From Flemingiibacterium sp045636145 (GTDB taxonomy: Bacteria > Bacillota > Clostridia > Oscillospirales > CAG-272): DNA of 17,205 nt. Each line of letters opens with the position of its first letter. The first letter of the stretch is position 1. Made by a program: the position numbers and the translations under genes. The stretch is taken from the NCBI GenBank assembly GCA_045636145.1, contig JAZTWV010000054.1:1-17205 (forward strand), written 5' to 3'. A model generated the notes under the pieces. It ran no database searches. It was given only the letters and a program-made list of their open reading frames with translations, and had not been told where the DNA came from. This document shows positions 1 through 5,157 of this stretch, piece by piece.

Positions 1-90
1 CACGGTCAAGAACATCTACGACAGTGCCACGGTCAAGTACATCTGCGGCGGTGCCACGGTCGAGTACATCTGCGGCAGTGCCACGGTCAT
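1..90 (+). repeat. 27-bp tandem repeat, about 3.3 copies
   Basis: The word CACGGTC recurs at 1, 28, 55 and 82, an exact 27-bp period. The copies differ at a few positions (for example AAGAACATCTACGAC against AAGTACATCTGCGGC). The period is nine codons, so copies can be gained or lost without shifting the frame. The array is cut by the window start and is probably longer. Confidence 0.85.
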
Positions 91-238
91 TGGCTCACCT
101 TATGGGTGGAAAAACAAAGACAAATTTATTCTCTCGGATAACGCCACATTCAAGGATCCTGAAGCAAAAATCATATATCAGTCGGGCGATTGGGAGCTTA
201 GACTTGTCAAGGATGGGAAGATAGCAAACGGAGGTTGA
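2..238 (+). CDS. Repeat-rich phage protein, C-terminal part only
   Basis: The gene is cut by the window edge, so only its last 78 residues are visible, read from base 2 to the TGA at 236-238. It opens with three near-perfect copies of a 9-residue repeat of the form A-T-V-(K/E)-(N/Y)-I-(Y/C)-(D/G)-(S/G), matching a 27-bp DNA period. Then comes a non-repetitive tail containing GSPYGWKNKD and ending KDGKIANGG. Alternating small and hydrophobic residues with a short fixed period fit a regular beta-solenoid, but that fold is inferred. Similar repeat proteins of unknown role occur in Clostridia and their phages. The frame is chosen because it alone stays open to a stop just before the next ribosome binding site; GGAGG at 230-234 lies within its last codons and serves the gene at 240. 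No function can be given. Confidence 0.7.
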   Translation, partial: TVKNIYDSATVKYICGGATVEYICGSATVIGSPYGWKNKDKFILSDNATFKDPEAKIIYQSGDWELRLVKDGKIANGG

Positions 239-239
239 C

Positions 240-416
240 ATGACAGGCGACAAGAAATCAGCAGAGGAGCGCTTTACGCGCGATCTGCTTCGGGAGAACA
301 GCGCACTTCAGAAGAAACTCGGCGAGCTTTCCGACCTTATATCCGAGAGGGAAACGGCGGAGTTCACGGATATGGAAGTGCGGCACGGAACGGTGGTGTT
401 TTTGGGATGCAAATGA
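240..416 (+). CDS. Small coiled-coil phage protein (58 aa)
   Basis: This 58-residue ORF starts one base after the upstream stop, with GGAGG at 230-234 as a well-spaced ribosome binding site. Residues about 8-42 are rich in Glu, Lys, Arg and Leu with heptad-like spacing (RDLLRENSALQKKLGELSDL), which predicts a coiled coil. The short tail ending VVFLGCK is hydrophobic. The end overlaps the start of the next gene (ATG at 407 or 413), so the two are likely co-translated. I do not recognise a family. The spacing on both sides and a clean start support a real gene. Confidence 0.65.
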   Translation: MTGDKKSAEERFTRDLLRENSALQKKLGELSDLISERETAEFTDMEVRHGTVVFLGCK

Positions 417-808
417 CAGCTGAGGAGATACGGCGCGACTATAGGCTTGCGAAGAATCCGGAAGCTCAGGTAAAGGTGCTTGCGGAGATCAACGCAGTAA
501 CACCGAAAATCATATGGCGCATTATTGACGGTCAGAGCATAGAGGAAGCGACAGCACGCAGACCACCGAAGTCGTATTACGTCCCGAAGGGACTTGTAAA
601 GCATTGGACTTCGGAGGAGAAAGCACGTCTCAAAGAGATGTGGCGAGAGGGATATCTTGCCAAGGAGATTGCCGCAGAGCTTGGGCGGTCGGTGGATTCT
701 GTTCTCGGAGCGGCATACAATTACGGTTTACACCGACGGCACAGAAAAAGAAAAGCCACATCTGATGCTGGAACATCAGATGCGGCAAAGTGGAATCATT
801 CACAATAA
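407..808 (+). CDS. Two-domain helix-turn-helix protein, GcrA/Myb-like
   Basis: A 133-residue protein with two predicted DNA-binding segments. Residues 3-45 (EEIRRDYRLAKNP...) look like a short HTH found in Clostridia phage proteins. Residues about 67-112 read WTSEEKARLKEMWREGYL followed by KEIAAELGRSVDSVLGAAYN and GLHRR. That order, Trp-Thr then a helix, then AAELG, then a recognition helix and Gly-Leu, resembles the GcrA and SANT/Myb-like HTH folds. It is followed by a basic tail (RRHRKRK). The start may be 407 or 413; 413 gives an ATGA overlap with the upstream stop. A transcription regulator role is inferred from the fold alone. A perfect inverted repeat lies in its 3' end (759-782). Confidence 0.7.
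   Translation: MQMTAEEIRRDYRLAKNPEAQVKVLAEINAVTPKIIWRIIDGQSIEEATARRPPKSYYVPKGLVKHWTSEEKARLKEMWREGYLAKEIAAELGRSVDSVLGAAYNYGLHRRHRKRKATSDAGTSDAAKWNHSQ
759..782 (+). repeat. Perfect 9-bp inverted repeat inside the HTH gene
   Basis: CATCTGATG (759-767) and CATCAGATG (774-782) are exact reverse complements separated by 6 bases. They lie 24 bp before the HTH gene stop. No T-run follows, so it is not a standard terminator. It could be an RNA hairpin at the end of that message or a dyad for a dimeric regulator. Confidence 0.6.
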
Positions 809-892
809 AGATTCCTATCACAGTACCAATATTATACTACAATTATTGATATTTTGCAAGAGGTTTAATAAAAAAATACAGGAAGGGTGGAA

Positions 893-1132
893 ATGATGGC
901 TATTCCGACAGGCGCGGTACTTGTTAAGGACTACGAGCTGAGACCGAAGGTGTTTCGTGTAACACTGTGCATGAATCACCTGTCATACGGCAAATACGAT
1001 GCATACGAACAGCCGGGCGGCATGGCGTACAAGCTTTACCCGGCGCGCGGATACAGGCTTCATCACACAGCACCCAAGGGCAAATTCTTTGCAAGCATAC
1101 ACGATTTTGCAAGTGGGTATGCGTATTATTGA
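893..1132 (+). CDS. Conserved-looking hypothetical phage protein (79 aa)
   Basis: A 79-residue ORF preceded by GGAAGG at 881-886, which sets the start at ATG 893 (or 896) rather than the in-frame GTG at 887. It contains FRVTLCMNHL and a basic, aromatic-rich middle (KLYPARGYRLHH), and ends SGYAYY. No domain is recognised. It follows an AT-rich 84-bp gap (809-892), the longest gap in this part of the window. That gap could hold a promoter (TATACT at 833-838), but no convincing -35 box is present. It sits 23 bp upstream of the Spo0A-like gene, so the two may share a transcript. Confidence 0.6.
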   Translation: MMAIPTGAVLVKDYELRPKVFRVTLCMNHLSYGKYDAYEQPGGMAYKLYPARGYRLHHTAPKGKFFASIHDFASGYAYY

Positions 1133-1155
1133 GATTTTAAGGAGAATAAGGGATA

Positions 1156-1533
1156 ATGAAAACAGAATACAAAAGAGAAATATTCGAGGCACTGAAAGAT
1201 ATTGGAGTGCCCGCTAATGGGAACGGCTACTACTACATCAGCAGCATAGTAGAAAGTTATTTAACGGGAGTGTATAAACCCGCTGAAAAAATTACTTTTG
1301 TGTATGCGGATATGGCTAAATATTTTAACACCACCCCGTCGCGTCTCGAAAGATGTATAAGACACGCGGTAGAGTACTGTTCTTTAAATACGGATATAAA
1401 TATTCTCTATAAGTATTTCGGAAACAGTATGGACAGAAAATCGGGCAAATTGTGCAACTCCGCTTTCCTTCTTGGAGTGGTAGAGTACATCAAGGTATAT
1501 GCGCCGTCCGCTACCGAATGCGCGAGAGGGTAG
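1156..1533 (+). CDS. Stand-alone Spo0A C-terminal DNA-binding domain protein
   Basis: This 125-residue protein aligns by eye along nearly its whole length with the effector domain of Spo0A, the master regulator of sporulation. Landmarks in order are LKDIGVPA (13-20), the GYYYI segment (24-28), a middle region ending MAKYFNTTPSRLERCIRHAVE (53-73), and FGN (88-90) before GKLCNSAFLLGVVEYIKV (97-114). In Bacillus and Clostridium Spo0A, the segment NTTPSR-ER-IRHA-E is the recognition helix that binds 0A boxes (TGNCGAA). The receiver domain with its phosphorylated Asp is absent, so phosphorelay control should not apply. AAGGAG (1139-1144) and AAGGG lie upstream. The stop is TAG; an in-frame extension of five codons would end in an ATGA overlap with the next gene. 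Family assignment is firm; binding host 0A boxes is inference. Confidence 0.9.
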   Translation: MKTEYKREIFEALKDIGVPANGNGYYYISSIVESYLTGVYKPAEKITFVYADMAKYFNTTPSRLERCIRHAVEYCSLNTDINILYKYFGNSMDRKSGKLCNSAFLLGVVEYIKVYAPSATECARG

Positions 1534-1544
1534 GAGGGACACTT

Positions 1545-1685
1545 ATGAAACCACAATACATATTCCCGATAATACTTATCGCCCTCGATATAGGTGCGGC
1601 GGCAATGCACATTCCGCTTGGTGATGTGCGCAAGGTAATATATTGGCTTGCCGCGGCGGTACTTAATGCGGCGGTCACGTTTTGA
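1545..1685 (+). CDS. Small membrane protein, two predicted helices (46 aa)
   Basis: A 46-residue ORF starting at ATG 1545 after a strong GGAGGG site (1533-1538). It has two hydrophobic stretches, IFPIILIALDIGAAAM (6-21) and VIYWLAAAVLNAAVTF (31-46), joined by a short HIPLGDVRK turn. This predicts a hairpin membrane protein. Small two-helix proteins of this look are common in phages of Firmicutes and have no assigned role. Holin-like activity cannot be claimed, as no endolysin is nearby. Its stop TGA (1683-1685) lies 8 bases before the methyltransferase start. Confidence 0.65.
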   Translation: MKPQYIFPIILIALDIGAAAMHIPLGDVRKVIYWLAAAVLNAAVTF

Positions 1686-1693
1686 GGTGCGGC

Positions 1694-2464
1694 ATGGAGA
1701 TAAAAACAAAACTATACCACGATAATTTCCAAAATTACAAGCGGTACAACATACCGCGTGCACAGTTGGTAATAGCGGATATACCGTATAACATAGGCAA
1801 CAAGGCATACGGCTCAAATCCTATGTGGTACGTCGGCGGTGATAATAAGAACGGCGAGAGTAAGCACGCGAAGTCGGCGTTTTTCAACGGTGACGGCGAT
1901 TTTAACCTTAACGAATACTTCCACTTCTGCCATAAGCTCCTGAAGAAAGAGCCAAAGGAGCGCGGCAAGGCACCGTGCATGATAATATTCTGTGCCTTTG
2001 AGCAGATGATGCCGCTTATAGAGCTTGCAAAGAAGCACGGATATATGCACTACATACCGCTTATCTTCTGTAAGAACTATTCGGCGCAGGTGCTTAAAGC
2101 AAATATGCGCATTGTGGGAGCTACGGAATACGCGTTGTGCCTGTATCGGGACAAGCTGCCGAAGTTTAACAATATGGGCGAGGACGGCAAGCGGCACATG
2201 GTATTCAACCACTTCGAATGGAAGCGCGACAGCTCTAAGGAATACCCGAAGATACATCCTACTCAAAAGCCTGTAGCGGTTCTTAAGCGGCTTATTGAGA
2301 TATTCACCGACGAGGGCGACGTGGTAATAGACCCATGCGCCGGAAGCGGAAGCACGCTCCGTGCGGCTCGTGAGTGTGGGCGGAACAGTTACGGCTTTGA
2401 GGTAAGCCGCAAATTTTACAATGAGGCTGTGGAGAAGATGTTGCCGGAGGTGGTTATGAGATGA
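1694..2464 (+). CDS. DNA methyltransferase (N6-adenine or N4-cytosine), orphan
   Basis: A 256-residue amino-methyltransferase that would move a methyl group from S-adenosylmethionine to DNA. Catalytic motif IV is DIPY (29-32, in ADIPYNIGN), a variant of D/N-P-P-Y/F. The SAM-binding motif I is DPCAGSGST (213-221), preceded by IHPTQKPVAVL (187-197) and followed by YGFEV. Motif IV before motif I marks the beta-type order. The middle part (FNLNEYFHFCHKLLKKEP, FCKNYSAQVLKANMRIVG) matches a phage-specific clade. ATG 1694 is preferred over the in-frame TTG 1682 because GAGGTG lies just upstream. The stop overlaps the next ATG. No restriction enzyme is next to it, so protection from host restriction or a regulatory role is likelier than a restriction system. 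Target base and site cannot be read from sequence. Confidence 0.9.
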   Translation: MEIKTKLYHDNFQNYKRYNIPRAQLVIADIPYNIGNKAYGSNPMWYVGGDNKNGESKHAKSAFFNGDGDFNLNEYFHFCHKLLKKEPKERGKAPCMIIFCAFEQMMPLIELAKKHGYMHYIPLIFCKNYSAQVLKANMRIVGATEYALCLYRDKLPKFNNMGEDGKRHMVFNHFEWKRDSSKEYPKIHPTQKPVAVLKRLIEIFTDEGDVVIDPCAGSGSTLRAARECGRNSYGFEVSRKFYNEAVEKMLPEVVMR

Positions 2465-2784
2465 AATTAGACAAAGCCTGGTTTTACCAAAACCTTAAGC
2501 CTTTCGCAAACAGACATTTACCTATTCATATGGATATTCCGATAAGTAAATACAACTTAAGATATCGAATTATTTATTCTTGGTCAAGCAGGACCCCCAA
2601 TGGCTCCTTTAACCCAACCATGTCTTGCCAGCTAATAGATACTACAAAACAAGGCTGGAATAAATATGTTGTTCCCGATTTGATTTTTGATTGCAAAAAA
2701 GAAGGTATAACTACCGACTATAAATTGTACCGATTTTTATCAAAGCGGGTAGAATGCGCGCTTGCGGAAAGGAGCAAGGAATGA
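2461..2784 (+). CDS. Hypothetical protein (107 aa), AT-rich gene
   Basis: A 107-residue ORF coupled to the methyltransferase by an ATGA overlap at 2461-2464 and to the next gene by another at 2781-2784. It holds several aromatic and basic residues (KAWFYQNLKPFANRHLPI) and a C-terminal segment KEGITTDYKLYRFLSKRVE that is probably helical. No domain is recognised. Its bases are visibly richer in A and T than the methyltransferase before it, which may mean a separate origin. The double overlap makes it very likely to be translated. Confidence 0.65.
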   Translation: MKLDKAWFYQNLKPFANRHLPIHMDIPISKYNLRYRIIYSWSSRTPNGSFNPTMSCQLIDTTKQGWNKYVVPDLIFDCKKEGITTDYKLYRFLSKRVECALAERSKE

Positions 2785-2963
2785 AATCAATCCTAAAAGA
2801 GATTCTTGATGCTATTATAATTACATTCATGCGGCTGTTCGTATCGCCTTGCTACGGATGCAAATACGAAACTGATTGTAAGATATTCGCCAAGCGCGGC
2901 TATTGCGGCGACTTCGGCTTATGCGAATATGAAAGGAGCGCGGATGATGAAACTTGTGTTTAG
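2781..2963 (+). CDS. Small cysteine-rich protein (60 aa)
   Basis: A 60-residue ORF starting in an ATGA overlap at 2781, with GGAAAGGAG upstream. After an amphipathic or membrane-like helix (residues 1-22, ILKEILDAIIITFMRLF) comes CYGCKYETDC, with further Cys at 42, 48 and 59. The spacing C-x2-C-x5-C-x8-C-x5-C suggests a small zinc-binding or disulfide fold. The end overlaps the start of the lipoprotein gene by 20 bases in another frame. Function unknown. Confidence 0.6.
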   Translation: MKSILKEILDAIIITFMRLFVSPCYGCKYETDCKIFAKRGYCGDFGLCEYERSADDETCV

Positions 2964-3285
2964 AAAAAAATTATCTGTTGGTATCGTTTCGGTATTACTT
3001 TGCCTTGTTTTAAGCGGATGCATGGAAGTTGAATCGGAGAAACCTATTGCGGTTCAGTTCATACCGGCACATTCGGAAGTTGATACGAACTACGGGTACA
3101 GATACGATTTGTGGAGCGGCGACTTCAAGATGATGCCAAAGATTGAAACGGTGTGGTGCGAAGACGCATACAAAGTTCAGTATGAGATTACATACGCAAA
3201 TGGAAGCAACTATACAGTGTGGCGGACTGTGGATAAGGCGACATACGATGCTGTTTCATTGGAGCTTAACGAGGTAGGACAATGA
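2944..3285 (+). CDS. Predicted phage-encoded lipoprotein (113 aa)
   Basis: The N-terminus is a lipoprotein signal peptide: a basic start (KLVFRKKL), a hydrophobic core (SVGIVSVLLCLVL) and the lipobox LSGC, with lipidated Cys at residue 26. The mature part of 88 residues is soluble, rich in Tyr and Trp (NYGYRYDLWSG, ETVWCEDAYKVQYEI) and ends ELNEVGQ. It should sit on the outer face of the host membrane. ATG 2944 is chosen because AGGAG at 2934-2938 lies five bases away; 2947 is also possible, while the ATG at 2929 lies before that site. Lipoproteins in phages are often superinfection exclusion or lysogenic conversion proteins; that role is inferred here, with no recognised family. The stop overlaps the next gene (ATGA at 3282-3285). 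Confidence 0.75.
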   Translation: MMKLVFRKKLSVGIVSVLLCLVLSGCMEVESEKPIAVQFIPAHSEVDTNYGYRYDLWSGDFKMMPKIETVWCEDAYKVQYEITYANGSNYTVWRTVDKATYDAVSLELNEVGQ

Positions 3286-3560
3286 CCAAACAAGAGCAGA
3301 TCAATGAACTTCGCGATCTCATTATGGTAGGTTCGCGGTTGGACATAAACGCCGCAACGGCGTTTGCTGAAACGCTGTATCAAAGAGGTTGGCGCAAGCA
3401 GAGTGAGGGGGAGTGGGAAATAAGTAAAATGGGCGATGGCGGTACGATTCGAACCTGCTCCAATTGTCACATCAGCCAGACCGTAAATGTTTACAACGGA
3501 AAGGTAATGTTTAAGTATTGCCCCTATTGCGGAGCAAGGATGAAAGGCGGTGCGGAGTGA
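3282..3560 (+). CDS. Zinc-ribbon phage protein (92 aa)
   Basis: A 92-residue protein coupled by an ATGA overlap to the lipoprotein gene. Residues 1-35 are a predicted helical segment (KQEQINELRDLIM). Residues 59-83 form a C-x2-C ... C-x2-C zinc ribbon: CSNC, a beta-hairpin (QTVNVYNGKVMFKY), then CPYC. The protein ends MKGGAE, encoded by the shared junction motif at 3541-3560. Such small zinc ribbons are frequent in Clostridia phages. The zinc site is a confident reading; what the protein binds is unknown. Confidence 0.75.
   Translation: MTKQEQINELRDLIMVGSRLDINAATAFAETLYQRGWRKQSEGEWEISKMGDGGTIRTCSNCHISQTVNVYNGKVMFKYCPYCGARMKGGAE
3541..3560 (+). repeat. Junction motif copy 1 (codons + RBS + start)
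   Basis: The 20-base word TGAAAGGCGGTGCGGAGTGA is found here and, base for base, at 3891-3910. It encodes KGGAE-stop of the upstream gene. It holds AAAGGCGGTG, one base away from the ideal ribosome binding site AAAGGAGGTG. It ends in GTGA, where GTG starts the next gene. Confidence 0.85.
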
Positions 3561-3910
3561 AAACGGTTGACATTATGGAAATGCTCACAACCTCCATTGA
3601 TAAAATAATTTTTGGTGAGTGGAAGCACGAGGGATTTATAGGTGGCTTTACAAGCGAACGCATAAACTTTGAGATTGACGGCAAAGAGTATGTTTTACGA
3701 ATTGATGAGGTTGCATGTACGGAGCATTGGAGCGAGAAATTGCACAAAAAGAAAAATGATTGCAGTAATTGTAATCATAACCGCAACAATGGATTGAGGC
3801 ATGAGGCTTGCGCTACGTGCATTACTTCGTACGACAGCCAAACAAACACGCACAGTACACCTTCACATTGGCAAGCTATACCCGAACTATTGAAAGGCGG
3901 TGCGGAGTGA
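3557..3910 (+). CDS. Cysteine-rich phage protein (117 aa), GTG start
   Basis: A 117-residue protein whose GTG start (3557) overlaps the upstream TGA. Residues 1-55 form an alpha/beta segment (ERINFEIDGKEYVLRIDE). Residues 69-88 hold CSNC and CATC, followed by a Ser/Thr-rich loop and PSHW near the end, a layout seen in several small Clostridia phage proteins. It ends LLKGGAE through the shared junction motif. It resembles its neighbours in ending sequence and zinc-knuckle layout, but not in overall sequence. No function is known. Confidence 0.7.
   Translation: MKTVDIMEMLTTSIDKIIFGEWKHEGFIGGFTSERINFEIDGKEYVLRIDEVACTEHWSEKLHKKKNDCSNCNHNRNNGLRHEACATCITSYDSQTNTHSTPSHWQAIPELLKGGAE
3891..3910 (+). 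repeat. Junction motif copy 2
   Basis: Identical over 20 bases to the copy at 3541-3560. Again it encodes KGGAE-stop of the upstream protein and supplies the ribosome binding site. The next gene starts at ATG 3910, one base into the stop (TGATG). Confidence 0.85.
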
Positions 3911-4110
3911 TGTCACAAAAAGTAGAAATTGTATGTGACAGATGCGGAAGAGAAATAGTGAGTTATGATATCAAGATATCATCCGCTAAAATTCACCTTT
4001 GGTCGGTCGGTGAAAACAGAACGAGCGCAGGACAGCGTATCGACTTATGTGAAGAATGTTACGATAAATTTGTGAATTTTTTGGAAGGCGGTGCGGATGA
4101 TGACACTTAA
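3910..4110 (+). CDS. Small zinc-binding protein (66 aa)
   Basis: A 66-residue ORF starting at ATG 3910 in a TGATG overlap. It has CDRC (9-12) and CEEC (47-50), separated by a polar beta-rich stretch (KIHLWSVGENRTSAGQRI), then a helix YDKFVNFLEGG. This is a typical two-knuckle zinc fold. The C-terminal LEGGADDD comes from a diverged junction motif copy. Function is not recognised. Confidence 0.7.
   Translation: MSQKVEIVCDRCGREIVSYDIKISSAKIHLWSVGENRTSAGQRIDLCEECYDKFVNFLEGGADDDT
4085..4097 (+). repeat. Junction motif copy 3 (partial)
   Basis: AAGGCGGTGCGGA matches the core of the other copies, then diverges to TGATGA. It encodes EGGAD near the end of the upstream protein and gives the binding site for the gene starting at 4097. 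Confidence 0.75.
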
Positions 4111-4240
4111 AAAGGCTATAAAACTACTCGAAGAAGAATATGAGAAAGCAAAGAAACTTAGTTGGGTAAGTAAACCTCTTGCTTACGCTTTATATAAAGT
4201 TTGGAAAAGAGCGGACGAAATGAAAGGCGGTGCGAAGTGA
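4097..4240 (+). CDS. Very small basic helical protein (47 aa)
   Basis: A 47-residue ORF starting at ATG 4097 (or 4100) inside the end of the upstream gene. It reads as one or two charged helices (LKKAIKLLEEEYEKAKKLSW, then YALYKVWKRADE) and ends MKGGAK through junction motif copy 4. The ribosome binding site from copy 3, the overlapping start and the GTGA link to the next gene argue that it is real despite its size. Function unknown. Confidence 0.65.
   Translation: MMTLKKAIKLLEEEYEKAKKLSWVSKPLAYALYKVWKRADEMKGGAK
4221..4240 (+). repeat. Junction motif copy 4
   Basis: Matches copies 1 and 2 at 19 of 20 bases, with GAAGTGA in place of GGAGTGA. It encodes KGGAK-stop and the GTG start of the following gene. 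Confidence 0.85.
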
Positions 4241-4527
4241 AAGTCAAAGTGGGCGACAAGGTCTATATCCCAAATCAAAAAAGACCGTTCAGAGTCAGGG
4301 CGAGGGATGACCGATACATCATCTGCACCAAACCATACAATCCACAGCACACCGTGCTGTATTTTATAATCGACCTTAAATACAGGTGGAGAGCACCTGA
4401 CAATATGATATTCAGCTGGGGTTATGAAACGGACGAGCAATGCAACCGAGCACTGAAAGCTCTGCAGGGCGGGACAATAGAGCTGAGTCAAAGACGGGGT
4501 ATTCCCCTCGATATAGAAATAGAGTAG
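4237..4527 (+). CDS. Conserved phage hypothetical protein (96 aa)
   Basis: A 96-residue protein with a GTG start (4237) overlapping the upstream TGA. It opens with a beta-rich segment (VKVGDKVYIP, RPFRVRARDDRYIICTKPYN), then VLYFIIDL and a helical part (GYETDEQCNRALKALQ). This pattern recurs in Clostridia phage proteins of unknown role. The N-terminal KVGDKVYIP resembles small barrel proteins, but that is only a visual hint. The gene stops at TAG (4525-4527). The next five codons, still in frame, encode KGGVE and then TGA, the tail seen on its neighbours, so the TAG looks like a secondary truncation. Confidence 0.75.
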   Translation: MKVKVGDKVYIPNQKRPFRVRARDDRYIICTKPYNPQHTVLYFIIDLKYRWRAPDNMIFSWGYETDEQCNRALKALQGGTIELSQRRGIPLDIEIE

Positions 4528-4545
4528 AAAGGCGGTGTGGAGTGA
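4527..4545 (+). repeat. Junction motif copy 5
   Basis: GAAAGGCGGTGTGGAGTGA differs from copies 1 and 2 at one base (GTG for GCG). Unlike them it follows a TAG stop, so its KGGVE codons are not translated unless the amber is read through. It still gives the ribosome binding site for ATG 4547. Confidence 0.8.
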
Positions 4546-4546
4546 C

Positions 4547-4795
4547 ATGAGAACTTGTAAGGTAAAACCGTCCGCAAGCGAGTGTCGGAAGTGTGGAGAT
4601 AGTGCCGACTATTTCGGCGGCGTACCAAACTGCGCGGAATGTCCCCGTAAAAAAATAAGGTATGAGTTATTGGGGTTTACATCGGGATTGTTCAACACTT
4701 ACGCGATAGTACAGCACGATGGAGTTATCTACAAGGCGTACATTGATAATGTTTATGATGTAAAGGAGAATAAACGATGCAATCACCTTTTGTGA
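4547..4795 (+). CDS. Small zinc-knuckle protein (82 aa)
   Basis: An 82-residue ORF. ATG 4547 is chosen because the junction motif (AAAGGCGGTG, 4528-4537, and GGAG, 4539-4542) precedes it; an in-frame GTG at 4535 lies inside that motif. Residues 13-32 read CRKCGDSADYFGG ... CAEC, a C-x2-C ... C-x2-C knuckle. The second half is a beta-type segment (YELLGFTSGLFNTYAIVQHDGVIYKAYIDNVYDV). The end overlaps the next gene by 19 bases in another frame. Function unknown. Confidence 0.65.
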   Translation: MRTCKVKPSASECRKCGDSADYFGGVPNCAECPRKKIRYELLGFTSGLFNTYAIVQHDGVIYKAYIDNVYDVKENKRCNHLL

Positions 4796-5157
4796 GCAGA
4801 ACGCAGTATGAAGATGTCGTCTATAAGTTGGAGTGCCTTTTGTGCTATGTTACAGGCGGTCGGCTCTCCAAAGCGAGCTATGAGCTGCGGACAATGGAAA
4901 CAGCTGCCACCGTTTACATGAACGAACAGATAGACGAAGAACGCGCCGAAGCGGCGAGAATGGCGGCAGAAGAAATATTCGAGGAGATTACTCGATCGGT
5001 GTCATTAGAAATTCCTATCGACATAGTCCTTATAAATAAAGAGCGAGATTTTAGTGATGGCGTTATCATCGGCAAGCGAGAAGCGTTTTTTGATATGGTT
5101 AACACTATTGCCGAGCTTAAAAAGAAATACACGGAGGAACAACACCATGAATCCTAA
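4777..5157 (+). CDS. Phage hypothetical protein (126 aa)
   Basis: A 126-residue protein starting at ATG 4777 after AAGGAG at 4762-4767. It begins with QYEDVVYKLECLLCYVTGGRLSK, a segment that recurs in Clostridia phage proteins. A long charged helix follows (NEQIDEERAEAARMAAEEIFEEI). The C-terminal half is mixed (DIVLINKERDFSDGVIIGK) and ends in a Lys/Glu-rich tail. The helical stretch may form a coiled coil. No enzyme motif is visible. It overlaps the next gene by 11 bases. Confidence 0.7.
   Translation: MQSPFVSRTQYEDVVYKLECLLCYVTGGRLSKASYELRTMETAATVYMNEQIDEERAEAARMAAEEIFEEITRSVSLEIPIDIVLINKERDFSDGVIIGKREAFFDMVNTIAELKKKYTEEQHHES

Noticed and set aside
1..90. Short regular repeats that could suggest a CRISPR array
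   Set aside because: The repeats are directly tandem at 27 bp with no spacers and keep an open frame, so they are coding repeats.
809..892. Promoter in the AT-rich gap before 893
   Set aside because: TATACT is present at 833-838 but no acceptable -35 box lies at the right distance, so it is mentioned only in the gene entry.
1545..1685. Holin call for the two-helix 46-residue protein
   Set aside because: There is no endolysin or other lysis gene nearby, and it lies in the early accessory region.
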